64,000 bases of DNA from Methylobacterium sp. J-068 (GTDB taxonomy: Bacteria > Pseudomonadota > Alphaproteobacteria > Rhizobiales > Beijerinckiaceae): positions 1 to 64,000 of the forward strand of contig NZ_JAKSXY010000046.1 in NCBI RefSeq assembly GCF_022829445.1, read 5' to 3'. Shown here piece by piece: positions 35,826 to 44,849 of the stretch (position 1 is its first letter; each line of letters starts with the position of its first letter). The notes beneath the pieces are model-generated. The model was given only the letters and a program-made list of their open reading frames with translations. It had not been told where the DNA came from and made no database searches. The position numbers were made by a program, and so were the translations under genes.

Positions 35826-37572
35826 GGGTCCGGAGCCTACGACCGCGGATTTGCGTGGCCGCCTCGCGTCGATGGCGGCTCGCCTGGAGGAGGCCGAGGA
35901 CACCCTGGCGGCGATCCGGCGCGGCGACTTCGACGCCGTGGTGGTCGAGGACGGTGCGGGCGAGCGCCTCATCTACACCCTGGAGAATGCCGACCGGCCC
36001 TACCGCGTGCTGATCGAGCAGATCCAGGAGGGCGCCCTCACGCTCAGCGCCGAAGGGACGATCCTCTACGGCAACCGGCGCCTGGCCGAGATGCTGGGCG
36101 TCTCGCAGGAGCGCGTCATCGGCCGGTCGCTCCAAGACTTCGTCCTGGACGTCGACCGGTCCATCCTACACCGCCTGCTCGACGGGGCGGCCGACGGCGC
36201 CGTTCGCGGCGAACTGGCCCTGGCCGTCCCGGATTCGGGAAGCCTGCCGGTCAACCTTTCGCTCAGCCGGCTGCACCGCGAGGACGTCACGCCGCTCCTC
36301 TGCGGGATCCTGACCGACCTGAGCGAGCAGCGCGCGCATCTGCGCGATCTGGCCGAGGCGAACGACCAGCTGCGCTCCGAGAGCGCGGAGCGCGAACGGA
36401 TCGAGGAGGCCCTGCGCCAGTCGCAGAAGATGGAGGCGGTGGGCCAGCTCACGGGCGGCCTCGCCCACGACTTCAACAACCTGCTGGCCGGCATCTCGGG
36501 TTCGCTGGAATTGATGCAGTCCCGCATGCGGCAGGGGCGGTTCGGCGATGTCGAGCGTTACATGACGGCCGCGCAAGGAGCCGCCAAGCGCGCCGCCGCC
36601 CTGACGCATCGCCTGCTCGCCTTCTCGCGCCGCCAGACCCTCGACCCCAAGCCCACCAACGTGAACCGACTGGTCTCCGGCCTGCAGGAGATGATCCAGC
36701 GCACCGTCGGTCCGGCGATCGCCTTCGAGTTCGTCGGCGCCTCGGGGCTCTGGCCCATATTGGTCGATCCGTCCCAGCTCGAGAACGCGCTGCTGAACCT
36801 CTGCATCAACGCGCGGGATGCCATGCCGGGCGGGGGGCGCATCACGGTCGAGACCGCCAACAGGGAGTTGGATGCGCCCGCGGCGCGTCGCCATGAGGTC
36901 CCGGAGGGTCAGTACCTCTCGCTCCACGTCACCGACACCGGAACCGGCATGACGCCGGAGGTCATCGCGCGGGCATTCGATCCGTTCTTCACGACGAAGC
37001 CCTTGGGCGAAGGGACCGGTCTCGGGCTCTCGATGATCTACGGATTCGTCAAGCAATCCGGGGGGCAGGTCCGCATCCGCTCGGAGGTCGGCCGGGGCAC
37101 GACGGTCTGCCTCTACCTGCCGCGCCATCATGGCGAGGTCGACGAGAACGATGCCTCGACCGCGACGCTGGAACTGTCTCGCTCCGAGCAGGGCGAGACC
37201 GTGCTGGTGGTCGACGACGAGCCCACCGTGCGCATGCTGGTCACCGACATCCTGGCCGAGCTCGGCTATACGGCCATCGAGGCGGCCGACAGCGCGAGCG
37301 GGCTCAAGGTGTTGCAATCGGACGCCCGGATCGACCTCCTGGTCACCGATGTCGGCCTGCCCGGCGGCATGAACGGGCGCCAGATGGCCGACGCCGCCCG
37401 CGTCTCGCGACCGGATCTCAAGGTGCTGTTCATCACCGGCTACGCGGAGAACGCCGTGCTGGGGAACGGACACCTCGCCCCCGGCATGGCGGTGCTGACC
37501 AAGCCGTTCGCGGTCGACGCCATGGCGGCGCGGATCCGGCACATGATCACGGGTGATCGCGCCGCGCCGTGA
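35815..37572 (+). CDS. PAS-domain hybrid histidine kinase, probable output or partner of the Kai module
   Basis: A soluble 585-residue hybrid kinase. An N-terminal helical segment ([20 protein letters not shown]) is followed by a PAS domain (about 60-175; [38 protein letters not shown]) and a coiled coil. HisKA has His218 ([20 protein letters not shown]). The HATPase has [17 protein letters not shown] and [20 protein letters not shown]-terminal receiver (about 460-580) has Asp512 in [11 protein letters not shown] and Lys563 in LTKPF. No membrane helices are seen, so it senses a cytoplasmic signal. The overlap with the second kaiB-like gene ties it to the Kai operon, and it resembles clock-output kinases in role by context only. 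Confidence 0.9.
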   Translation: MNAEGPEPTTADLRGRLASMAARLEEAEDTLAAIRRGDFDAVVVEDGAGERLIYTLENADRPYRVLIEQIQEGALTLSAEGTILYGNRRLAEMLGVSQERVIGRSLQDFVLDVDRSILHRLLDGAADGAVRGELALAVPDSGSLPVNLSLSRLHREDVTPLLCGILTDLSEQRAHLRDLAEANDQLRSESAERERIEEALRQSQKMEAVGQLTGGLAHDFNNLLAGISGSLELMQSRMRQGRFGDVERYMTAAQGAAKRAAALTHRLLAFSRRQTLDPKPTNVNRLVSGLQEMIQRTVGPAIAFEFVGASGLWPILVDPSQLENALLNLCINARDAMPGGGRITVETANRELDAPAARRHEVPEGQYLSLHVTDTGTGMTPEVIARAFDPFFTTKPLGEGTGLGLSMIYGFVKQSGGQVRIRSEVGRGTTVCLYLPRHHGEVDENDASTATLELSRSEQGETVLVVDDEPTVRMLVTDILAELGYTAIEAADSASGLKVLQSDARIDLLVTDVGLPGGMNGRQMADAARVSRPDLKVLFITGYAENAVLGNGHLAPGMAVLTKPFAVDAMAARIRHMITGDRAAP

Positions 37573-37573
37573 G

Positions 37574-37605
37574 ACCGTCCCCGCTTGATCAAAGCGGAAG
37601 ACGGT
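37574..37605. terminator. Two-step hairpin between convergent kinase and glcB genes
   Basis: ACCGTC/GACGGT (37574-37579 with 37600-37605) encloses CCGCTT/AAGCGG (37581-37586 with 37592-37597) with a five-base loop. It lies between convergent genes and probably stops transcription from both sides, although it has no U tract. Confidence 0.45.
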
Positions 37606-37630
37606 GTCACGCGCCGCGAGGTCTGGAAGA

Positions 37631-39796
37631 TTACCCGGCCGCCTTGGCCGCCCGGCGACGCGCGGTCAGGATCCATTCCGTGTAGCCGTTCGGCTGCGCA
37701 CGGCCCCTGAACACGAGGTCGCTGGCCGCCTGGAAGGCCGGGCCGTCGAAGCCGGGCGCCATCGGGCGATAGAGCGGATCGCCGGCATTCTGGCGATCGA
37801 CCACCTTCGCCATCCGCTTCAGCGCCTCCGTCACCTGCTCCTCGCTGACGACGCCGTGGTGCAGCCAGTTCGCGATGTGCTGGGACGAGATCCTCAGGGT
37901 CGCGCGGTCCTCCATCAGGCCGACATCGTGGATGTCCGGAACCTTGGAGCAGCCCACGCCCTGGTCGACCCAGCGCACCACGTAGCCGAGGATGCCCTGG
38001 ACGTTGTTGTCGATCTCCTGGGCCACGTCGTCGGGCGCGAAGTTCGAGCGGGCCAGCGGAATCTCGAGGATCTCGTCCAGCGCCGAGCGCGGCCGGCGGG
38101 CGAGTTCCGCCTGCCGCGCCCGCACGTCGGTCTCGTGATAGTGGAGCGCGTGCAGGGTCGCGGCGGTGGGTGACGGCACCCAGGCCGTACTGGCGCCGGC
38201 CTTCGGGTGCGCGCCCTTCTGCATCAGCATGTCGGCCATGGCGTCGGGGGCCGCCCACATGCCCTTGCCGATCTGCGCCCGGTCGAGCAGGCCGCAGACG
38301 AGGCCGACATCGACGTTGTTCTCCTCGTAGCCCTTGATCCAGGGCGTCGCCTTCATGTCGTTCTTGCGGATGACCGGGCCCGCCTCCATCGCGGTGTGGA
38401 TCTCGTCCCCGGTGCGGTCGAGGAACCCGGTATTGATGAATACCACCCGCTCGGCCGCGGCCTCGATGCAGGCGGCGAGGTTCACCGTGGTGCGGCGCTC
38501 CTCGTCCATGATGCCCATCTTGAGGGTGTTGGCCTCCAGGCCCAGCATGGCCTCGACGCGCCCGAACAATTCGACCGCGAAGGCGACCTCCTCGGGCCCG
38601 TGCATCTTCGGCTTGACGATGTAGACCGAGCCCTCGCGGCTGTTGCGCAGGCCGGAATCGCCCATGAGATCGTGGATCGCGATCATCGCGGTCACCGCCG
38701 CGTCGAGCATTCCCTCGGGAATTTCGTGGCCCTCGGCGTCGAGCACCGCGTCGGTGTCCATGTGGTGGCCGACATTGCGCACCAGCATCAGGGAGCGGCC
38801 GGGCACCACCACCTCGCCGCCGTTCGGCGCGATGTAGTGCCGGTCGGGGTTGAGGCGCCGCTCCTGCCTGCGGCCGTCCTTCTCGATGGTGGCCGCCAGG
38901 GTGCCCTTCATCAGGCCGAGCCAGTTGCGGTAGACCAGCACCTTGTCCTCGGCGTCGACCGTCGCCACCGAATCCTCGAGGTCCATGATCGTCGAGACGG
39001 CCGATTCCAGCAGGATGTCGGCGACGCCGGACGCGTCGAAGCGGCCGATCCGATGCGTCCGGTCGATGACGACCTCGACGTGCAACCCGTTGTGCCGCAG
39101 GAGCAGGGACGCGGGCATGCCGGCCCGGCCGCGATAGCCGACGAAGAGGTCCGGTCGGGCGAGCGGCACGGTCTCGCCGGTGTTCATGTTTCCGACGAGC
39201 GCCCCGTCCTCCACCGCGTAGGTGACGACGTCGGCGTGGCGGCCGCCGGCCAGCGGCACGAAGCGGTCGAGGTAGCCGCGGGCGCGGGTGACGACCCGGG
39301 CGCCCCGGGTGCGGTTGTAGCCGCCGCTGCGGACCGCGCCGCCTTCCTCCGACACCGCGTCGGTGCCGTAGAGCGCGTCGTAGAGCGAGCCCCAGCGGGC
39401 ATTGGCGGCATTGAGCGCGTAGCGGGCGTTCGAGACCGGCACCACGAGCTGCGGCCCCGCGATGCGGGCGATCTCGGCGTCGACGTTGTCCGTCCTCACC
39501 TGCACCGATCCCGGGGCGGGCAGGAGGTAGCCGATCTCCTCCAGGTATGCCTTGTAGGCCGCCGGATCGATCGGCGTGCCGGCGCGCTCCCGATGCCAGG
39601 CATCGAGGCGGTCCTGGAGCGTATCACGCTTGGCCAGCAGGGCCCGGTTCTTCGGCGTCAGGTCGCGCACGATCGCACCGAGACCGCCCCAAAACACCTC
39701 CGGCGAGATGCTGGTGCCGGGCAAAGCCTCATCGGCCACGAAGTCGTAGAGCACGCGGGCGACGGCGAGGCCGCCAATGTTCATGCGATCCATCAT
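37631..39796 (-). CDS. glcB: Malate synthase G
   Basis: A 721-residue malate synthase of the G isoform, which condenses glyoxylate with acetyl-CoA to malate and CoA. Family signatures include [18 protein letters not shown] with the acidic metal and base residues, [51 protein letters not shown] and [17 protein letters not shown]. The length and the [23 protein letters not shown] segment mark isoform G. The start is [12 protein letters not shown]; the exact first methionine is uncertain by four codons. It is downstream of allA in the same direction across 230 bases, so it consumes the glyoxylate made by ureide breakdown. Confidence 0.95.
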   Translation of the reverse strand: MMDRMNIGGLAVARVLYDFVADEALPGTSISPEVFWGGLGAIVRDLTPKNRALLAKRDTLQDRLDAWHRERAGTPIDPAAYKAYLEEIGYLLPAPGSVQVRTDNVDAEIARIAGPQLVVPVSNARYALNAANARWGSLYDALYGTDAVSEEGGAVRSGGYNRTRGARVVTRARGYLDRFVPLAGGRHADVVTYAVEDGALVGNMNTGETVPLARPDLFVGYRGRAGMPASLLLRHNGLHVEVVIDRTHRIGRFDASGVADILLESAVSTIMDLEDSVATVDAEDKVLVYRNWLGLMKGTLAATIEKDGRRQERRLNPDRHYIAPNGGEVVVPGRSLMLVRNVGHHMDTDAVLDAEGHEIPEGMLDAAVTAMIAIHDLMGDSGLRNSREGSVYIVKPKMHGPEEVAFAVELFGRVEAMLGLEANTLKMGIMDEERRTTVNLAACIEAAAERVVFINTGFLDRTGDEIHTAMEAGPVIRKNDMKATPWIKGYEENNVDVGLVCGLLDRAQIGKGMWAAPDAMADMLMQKGAHPKAGASTAWVPSPTAATLHALHYHETDVRARQAELARRPRSALDEILEIPLARSNFAPDDVAQEIDNNVQGILGYVVRWVDQGVGCSKVPDIHDVGLMEDRATLRISSQHIANWLHHGVVSEEQVTEALKRMAKVVDRQNAGDPLYRPMAPGFDGPAFQAASDLVFRGRAQPNGYTEWILTARRRAAKAAG

Positions 39797-40025
39797 CAAT
39801 CCACTCGGGGAAGGTTGGCGGCCGGAAAGCCACCCATGTGGGATATAGGCGGCCGCCGGTGTCGATCGACGCGTCTCGGCGTGAAGGCGAGGCCCACCGA
39901 CGCACGGCGGGACCATCGACGCGCCAACGCGGGGCATCGGCTCGCGTTCGGCCTCGCGAAAGCCGGACGGGATCGCCCGCCGCCCCGAGGCAGGACCGGC
40001 CGCCGTGCCGCGGGGCGTGGGCGGG

Positions 40026-40532
40026 TCATACCGCGTCCGGAATTCGGATCGACCAGGGCTGCGCGAACGTGAACTCCTCGAGGTTCACGCCCGGCCCGCC
40101 CCGGTCGACGACCACGAAGTCCTGCGGCGCGCCGAGCGGCGTGAGCACGCCGTGCCAGGTGCCGACGCCGTAGCACACGCCCTGGCCCGGCGCGGTCAGG
40201 AACGCCAGGGGCGCGCCGGGTCGGCCGTCCTCGTCCGGGCAGACGACGACGAGGAAGGGCGAGGCGTCGAGCGGCAGGAAGGCCTGCGCGCCCAGCGGGT
40301 GGCGCTCGACGAGGGTCAGGGCCAGCGGCAAGGCGTAGGGTTGCGCTTCGACGAGGCCGATCACCGCCCGGCCGCCGCTGCCCAGCACCGCGACCTCGGC
40401 GAGATCGTGGAAGCGGCGCGCCATGCCGGCATTCATCGGCCGGGGCGCGACGGCGGCCTTGTCGATCACGGTGCCGAAGGGGGCGAAGGCCTCCTGCGTC
40501 AGCGGCCGTGCGGTCAGGGTCCGGCCGCTCAT
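40026..40532 (-). CDS. allA: Ureidoglycolate lyase (AllA)
   Basis: A 168-residue cupin-fold enzyme that splits ureidoglycolate into glyoxylate and urea. The start [24 protein letters not shown] is typical of AllA. The core matches the family ([67 protein letters not shown]). It overlaps the aminohydrolase gene upstream by four bases (ATGA). In the pathway it works after AllE and before GlcB. Confidence 0.93.
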   Translation of the reverse strand: MSGRTLTARPLTQEAFAPFGTVIDKAAVAPRPMNAGMARRFHDLAEVAVLGSGGRAVIGLVEAQPYALPLALTLVERHPLGAQAFLPLDASPFLVVVCPDEDGRPGAPLAFLTAPGQGVCYGVGTWHGVLTPLGAPQDFVVVDRGGPGVNLEEFTFAQPWSIRIPDAV

Positions 40533-41368
40533 CGGGCCGACCGGAACGGCGCCAGCGGAGCGTGCCGGTTGACGTCCTTGTAGAGGAGATAGCGGAAGGG
40601 GCCGGGGCCGCCCGCGTAGCAGGCCTGCGGGCAGAACGCGCGCAGCCACATGAAGTCGCCCGCCTCCACCTCCACCCAGTCGCGATTGAGCCGGTAGACC
40701 GCCTTGCCCTCCAGCACGAACAGGCCGTGCTCCATCACGTGCGTCTCCTCGAACGGGATCGTCCCGCCGGGCTGCATCGTGACGATGTTGACGTGCATGT
40801 CGTGGCGCAGATCCTCGGGCGCGACGAAGCGGGTGGTGGCCCAGGCCCCGTCCGTGCCGGGCATCGCCCTCGGGGCGACCTCGGATTCGTGGGTGACGAA
40901 GGCCTCCGGCACCGCGAGGCCCGGGGCGCGCTCGTAGGCCTTGCGAACCCAGTGGAAGCGGGCAGGCTCGGCGCCCGCGTTGCGCAGGCTCCACGCCGCG
41001 CCGGGCGGCAGGTAGGCGTAGCCGCCGGGCCGCAGGGCATGCGCCCGGCCGTCGAGGGTCAGGCTCGGGGTGCCCTCGACCACGAACAGCACGCCTTCGG
41101 CCCCTTCGTCGGGCTCGGGAGCGTCACTGCCGCCGCCGGGGGCGACCTCCATCAGGTACTGCGCGAAGGTCTCGGAAAAGCCCGACAGGGGCCGGGCCAG
41201 GACCCAGGCGCGGGTCCCGTCCCAGCCGGGCAGGAAACTCGTGACGATGTCGCTCATCACGCCACGGGGGATCACCGCGTAGGCCTCGGTGAACACCGCA
41301 CGGCCGGTCATCAGCGTCGTCTGCGCCGGCAGACCTCCGCAGGTGGGGTTGTACAACGGTGCGTTCAT
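40529..41368 (-). CDS. allE: (S)-ureidoglycine aminohydrolase (AllE/YlbA type)
   Basis: A 279-residue bicupin that converts ureidoglycine to ureidoglycolate with loss of ammonia. The two cupin halves are visible: EGVLFVVEGTPSLTLDGRAH with PGGYAYLPPGAAWSLRNAG, and FEETHVMEHGLFVLEGKAVY with EVEAGDFMWLRAFCPQACYA, the latter holding the Mn ligands Glu, His, His and Gln. The N-terminus MNAPLYNPTCGGLPAQTTLM is characteristic. It overlaps allA. An allantoinase or allantoate amidohydrolase is not in the window and must be elsewhere. Confidence 0.92.
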   Translation of the reverse strand: MNAPLYNPTCGGLPAQTTLMTGRAVFTEAYAVIPRGVMSDIVTSFLPGWDGTRAWVLARPLSGFSETFAQYLMEVAPGGGSDAPEPDEGAEGVLFVVEGTPSLTLDGRAHALRPGGYAYLPPGAAWSLRNAGAEPARFHWVRKAYERAPGLAVPEAFVTHESEVAPRAMPGTDGAWATTRFVAPEDLRHDMHVNIVTMQPGGTIPFEETHVMEHGLFVLEGKAVYRLNRDWVEVEAGDFMWLRAFCPQACYAGGPGPFRYLLYKDVNRHAPLAPFRSAR

Positions 41369-41433
41369 GGAGCGTCTCCGATGATCCGTCTGGGAAAGCA
41401 GGACCCGGGCCGACGGGCTCCGGGCCGTCGCGG

Positions 41434-42744
41434 TCAGGCCGATTGGGTTTTCGCGATCGGCGCGTCGAGGATCGCCGCCGTATCGGTCGTGACGTCGCCG
41501 TCGAGGACGCGCTGGGCCTGCGCGCGATCGATGTCGCCCTCCCAGGCGGCGATCACCACCGTCGCGACGCAGTTGCCGATCAGGTTGCCGAGGGCCCGGG
41601 CGATGCCGACGAACCAGTCGATCGACAGTACGAGCACGAGGCCGATCACCGGGATTTCCGGCACCGCCGACAGGGTGGCGGCCAGCACGACGATGGCCGA
41701 GCCGGGCACGCCGTGGGCCCCCTTCGAGGTCAGGAGCGCGATGCCGAGGATCAGCATCAGGTGGCCGAAGGAGAGGTCCGTGTTGGTCGCCTGGGCGATG
41801 AACACCGTGGCCAGGGTCAGGTAGAGCGAGAAGGCATCGAGGTTGAACGAGTACCCGGTCGGGATCACGAGGCCGACGGTCGAATCCTTGATCCCGAGGC
41901 GCTCCAGCTTGCGCATCACCTGCGGCAGCACGCTGTCGGAGGAGGCGGTGCCGGCCACGACCGTCAACTCTTCGCGCAGGTAGGCCAGCAGCTTGACGAT
42001 GCTGAAGCCGGCCAGGCGCATGATGGTGCCGAGCACCACGAAGACGAAGAACGCGACGCCCGCGTAGAACAGCACCACCAGCATGCCGAGCTGCTTCAGC
42101 GAGCCGATGCCGTACTTGCCCACCGTGAAGGCGACGGCGCCGAGCACGCCGAGCGGGGCGAGCCTGACGATGAAGCCGATGATCTTGAACAGGACCTCGG
42201 TGATGCGCTCCAGGCTGTCGGCCAGCGGCTTGCCCCGCTCGCCCAGCAGCGCCAGCCCGGACCCGAACAGGATCGCCAGGATGAGGACCTGGAGGATGTC
42301 GCCCTTGGCGAAGGCGTCGACGAACGTCGTCGGCACCAGCTTCATCAGGAAGTCGACGGTGCCGGTGACCTGCCCGACGCGCTCGGTGTAACCGGCGATG
42401 GATTTCGCGTCCAAGGTGGTCAGGTCGACGTTCATGCCGTGGCCGGGCGCGAACACGTAGGCCAACACGAGACCGAGCACGAGGGCGATGGTCGTCACCG
42501 CCTCGAAGTAGATCAGGGACTTGAGCCCGACGCGGCCGACCTTTCTGAGGTCGCCGGCACCGACGATGCCGTGGACGACCACACCGAACACCAGCGGTGC
42601 GATCGCCATCTTGATCAGCTTGATGAAGGCGTCGCCGAGCGGCTTGAGCGTCACCGCGAAGCCGGGCCAGACCATGCCGAGAACGACGCCGAGCACGAGG
42701 GCGGCGACAACCTGCCCGAACAGCGACCCAAAGAACCGCCTCAT
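41434..42744 (-). CDS. dctA: C4-dicarboxylate/H+ symporter (DctA)
   Basis: A 436-residue dicarboxylate/amino-acid:cation symporter of the DctA group. It has the family core: LGDAFIKLIKMAIAPLVFGVV, the serine-rich re-entrant loop VVAGTASSDSVLPQVMRKLE, the PTGYSFNLDAFSLYLTLATVFIAQA region and GIALLTSKGAHGVPGSAIVVLAATL. It imports succinate, fumarate, malate or orotate-like acids. It leads the ureide operon on the same strand, 65 bases before allE, so here it may bring in a ureide or dicarboxylate intermediate (inference). Confidence 0.93.
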   Translation of the reverse strand: MRRFFGSLFGQVVAALVLGVVLGMVWPGFAVTLKPLGDAFIKLIKMAIAPLVFGVVVHGIVGAGDLRKVGRVGLKSLIYFEAVTTIALVLGLVLAYVFAPGHGMNVDLTTLDAKSIAGYTERVGQVTGTVDFLMKLVPTTFVDAFAKGDILQVLILAILFGSGLALLGERGKPLADSLERITEVLFKIIGFIVRLAPLGVLGAVAFTVGKYGIGSLKQLGMLVVLFYAGVAFFVFVVLGTIMRLAGFSIVKLLAYLREELTVVAGTASSDSVLPQVMRKLERLGIKDSTVGLVIPTGYSFNLDAFSLYLTLATVFIAQATNTDLSFGHLMLILGIALLTSKGAHGVPGSAIVVLAATLSAVPEIPVIGLVLVLSIDWFVGIARALGNLIGNCVATVVIAAWEGDIDRAQAQRVLDGDVTTDTAAILDAPIAKTQSA

Positions 42745-42929
42745 CGCAAACCCCCTCGTGTTTCCTCGAGCCGTTCCGTTCCCCGACCGCCAGGCTCACA
42801 TGCGTCTGAACTCGCGTCGATTCTGGCGCTGGAGGGATATCGCACCACCGGCGTTATCGTGCAGCCCGTCGGTGGATCCGCGCGATCGGCGGCACCATGT
42901 TGCCGAGGCATCTAAACGTCAAATATTTC

Positions 42930-42960
42930 ATATATCGCCATTGATACTTTCCCGATATAT
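42930..42960. promoter_or_regulatory. AT-rich inverted repeat in the dctA-LysR divergent promoter, candidate operator
   Basis: ATATATCG (42930-42937) and CGATATAT (42953-42960) form a perfect 8-bp inverted repeat with a 15-base spacer, ending eight bases before the LysR start codon. It lies in a 50-base AT-rich island in otherwise GC-rich DNA. The layout suits LysR autoregulation and control of the divergent dctA-allE-allA-glcB genes. Confidence 0.55.
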
Positions 42961-42967
42961 ATAACGT

Positions 42968-43846
42968 ATGGAACTCCGGCACCTGCGCTACTTCGTGGCC
43001 GTGGCCCGGCATCTGAGCTTCACCGCCGCCGCCGAGAGCCTGGGCGTCGCGCAGCCACCGCTGAGCCAGCAGATCCGCGATCTCGAAGCCGAGATCGGCA
43101 CCGCGCTGTTCGAACGGACGACGCGTCGCGTCGCGCTGACGAGGGCCGGCATGGACTTCCACGCGCAGGCGCTCGGCATCCTGGAAAAATCCGGCGAAGC
43201 CGTCGACCGCGCCCGCGCCATCGGCGCCGGGGTGGCCGGCATCGTCAATGTCGGCCTGACGGGATCCATGCTGGCCGGCCCGCTCGGCCAGGCCATACGC
43301 GACTTTTTGAGCCTGTATCCCGATGTCGACCTGCGCATCCACGAGATGTCGCCGGACCGGCAGATCTCGATGCTGAAGGCCGGCCAGACCGACATCAGCT
43401 TCCTGCGCAGCCCACCGCACGACGCGGACCTCGTCAGCGAACGCGCGTGGTGCGAGACCGTCAGCCTCGTTCTCCCGAAGGACCATCGCCTGGCGGGGAG
43501 GGCGACGATCGACCTCGCCGAGCTGAGCCGGGAGCGGTTCGTGTTCCTGCGGCTGTCGGATTCCCTGTTCGCGAAATACCTCTGGGATTGCTGCGTCGAC
43601 GCCGGCTTCGTCCCGAACATCACGCATCAGGTCGTCGAGGCGGCCTCGTTGACGAGCCTCGTCGCGACGGGACTGGGGATCGCCATCATTCCGGAATTCG
43701 TCGCCCGTCTGGCGCACGCGGATGTAGTCTACAGGCCCGTCACGGGCAAACCGATCCGTGCCGACGTCCATGCCCTGTGGTCCAAGGAGAAGGCGGGGCC
43801 CCTGATCACCAATTTCCTGGAGCTCGTGCGTTCCGGCGGGGCCTGA
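42968..43846 (+). CDS. LysR-family regulator, divergent from the ureide/dctA operon
   Basis: A 292-residue LysR-type regulator starting MELRHLRYFVAVARHLSFTA, with the usual recognition helix (AAESLGVAQPPLSQQIRDLE) and an effector-binding domain (GIVNVGLTGSMLAGPL, LSLYPDVDLRIHEMSPDRQI, ATGLGIAIIPEF). It is most like the aromatic/organic-acid-responding BenM/CatR branch. The divergent orientation and palindromic spacer suggest it controls dctA and the ureide genes. Confidence 0.88.
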   Translation: MELRHLRYFVAVARHLSFTAAAESLGVAQPPLSQQIRDLEAEIGTALFERTTRRVALTRAGMDFHAQALGILEKSGEAVDRARAIGAGVAGIVNVGLTGSMLAGPLGQAIRDFLSLYPDVDLRIHEMSPDRQISMLKAGQTDISFLRSPPHDADLVSERAWCETVSLVLPKDHRLAGRATIDLAELSRERFVFLRLSDSLFAKYLWDCCVDAGFVPNITHQVVEAASLTSLVATGLGIAIIPEFVARLAHADVVYRPVTGKPIRADVHALWSKEKAGPLITNFLELVRSGGA

Positions 43847-43915
43847 GGCGTGCCGGGAAGCGGGTGGCGCAAGCGATGCGGGACCTCGGAAAGGACCGCC
43901 GGGCGGGAGGGCGCC

Positions 43916-44668
43916 TCAGTCGACACCGTCCCCGGCGCCGGAATCCTCCGTCCCGGAATCCTCGATGCCGAGCAGCCACGCCCGCAGGGCGCGCGACACG
44001 GCCTCGGGCTGCTCGATCGGGCTCATGTGGCCGGCCCCCGGCACGATCACGAGCCTGGCCCCCGGCACCAGGGCGGCCATCTCGCGGTGGATCGCGGGCG
44101 GCGTCAGGGCGTCGCTCTCGCCGCACAGGACGAGCAGCGGGACGCGGAGGGCCCGCAGCGTTCCGGTGCCGTCACGCCGCGCGATGTTGTTCTGTCGGAT
44201 GAAGACCTCCGGTCCGAGGCGCTCGGTCATGTCGCGGATGCGCGCGACGATCGCGCCGTCGCCGAGATGCGACGGATCGAGATAGGTTGCGAGCAGGCGG
44301 TCGCCGAAGCCGTGGAAGCGACCCGGTATGCGCGCGATCTGATCGAGGGCGCGGCGGTTGGCGGCCCGATCGTCGGAATCCGCGCGGATCGAGGTGTCGA
44401 GGAGCGCCAGGCGCGTCACCCGCTCCGGCGCGCGCCGGACGACCTCCTGCGCCACGTAGCCCCCGAAGGAGAAGCCCGCCAGCGCGAAGCGGGGCGGGGC
44501 CTGAGCCAGCACCCCGTCGGCGAGGTCTTCCAGCGTCGTGCCGCGCGTGAGATCGCCGACCTGGCAGGCGGCGATGTCCGACAGCGCGGAGACCTGATCC
44601 CGGAACAGGTCGGCATCGTTCAGGAGGCCCGGCAGGAGGACGAGGGGACTCGGCACCCGTGACGTCAT
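43916..44668 (-). CDS. Alpha/beta-fold hydrolase
   Basis: A 250-residue alpha/beta hydrolase. The nucleophile elbow is GFSFGG (Ser), the oxyanion region is LLPGLLNDADLF, the acid is in VLCGESDALTPP and the catalytic His is in GAGHMSPIEQPEAVSRAL. A short C-terminal tail repeats EDSG. The substrate is not predictable; some relatives are esterases or 3-oxoadipate enol-lactonase-like. It is convergent with the LysR gene. The ATG (MTSRVPSPLVLLPG) was chosen at the start of similarity. Confidence 0.82.
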   Translation of the reverse strand: MTSRVPSPLVLLPGLLNDADLFRDQVSALSDIAACQVGDLTRGTTLEDLADGVLAQAPPRFALAGFSFGGYVAQEVVRRAPERVTRLALLDTSIRADSDDRAANRRALDQIARIPGRFHGFGDRLLATYLDPSHLGDGAIVARIRDMTERLGPEVFIRQNNIARRDGTGTLRALRVPLLVLCGESDALTPPAIHREMAALVPGARLVIVPGAGHMSPIEQPEAVSRALRAWLLGIEDSGTEDSGAGDGVD

Positions 44669-44849
44669 GATCTCTCTCACAGCATCGCGCCGGTGTTTCC
44701 GTGTCCGAGACCGACATGGCGGTTGGACCACGCTTCACAGGGGCGGCATACCGATGTCATCGACCGGGATGCGTGTGAGCCTTGCCGCGGCCCGAACGGT
44801 GACAATCCCGCCGCGACGTCACGCGACCCGATAAGCGGAGACCCGACCC

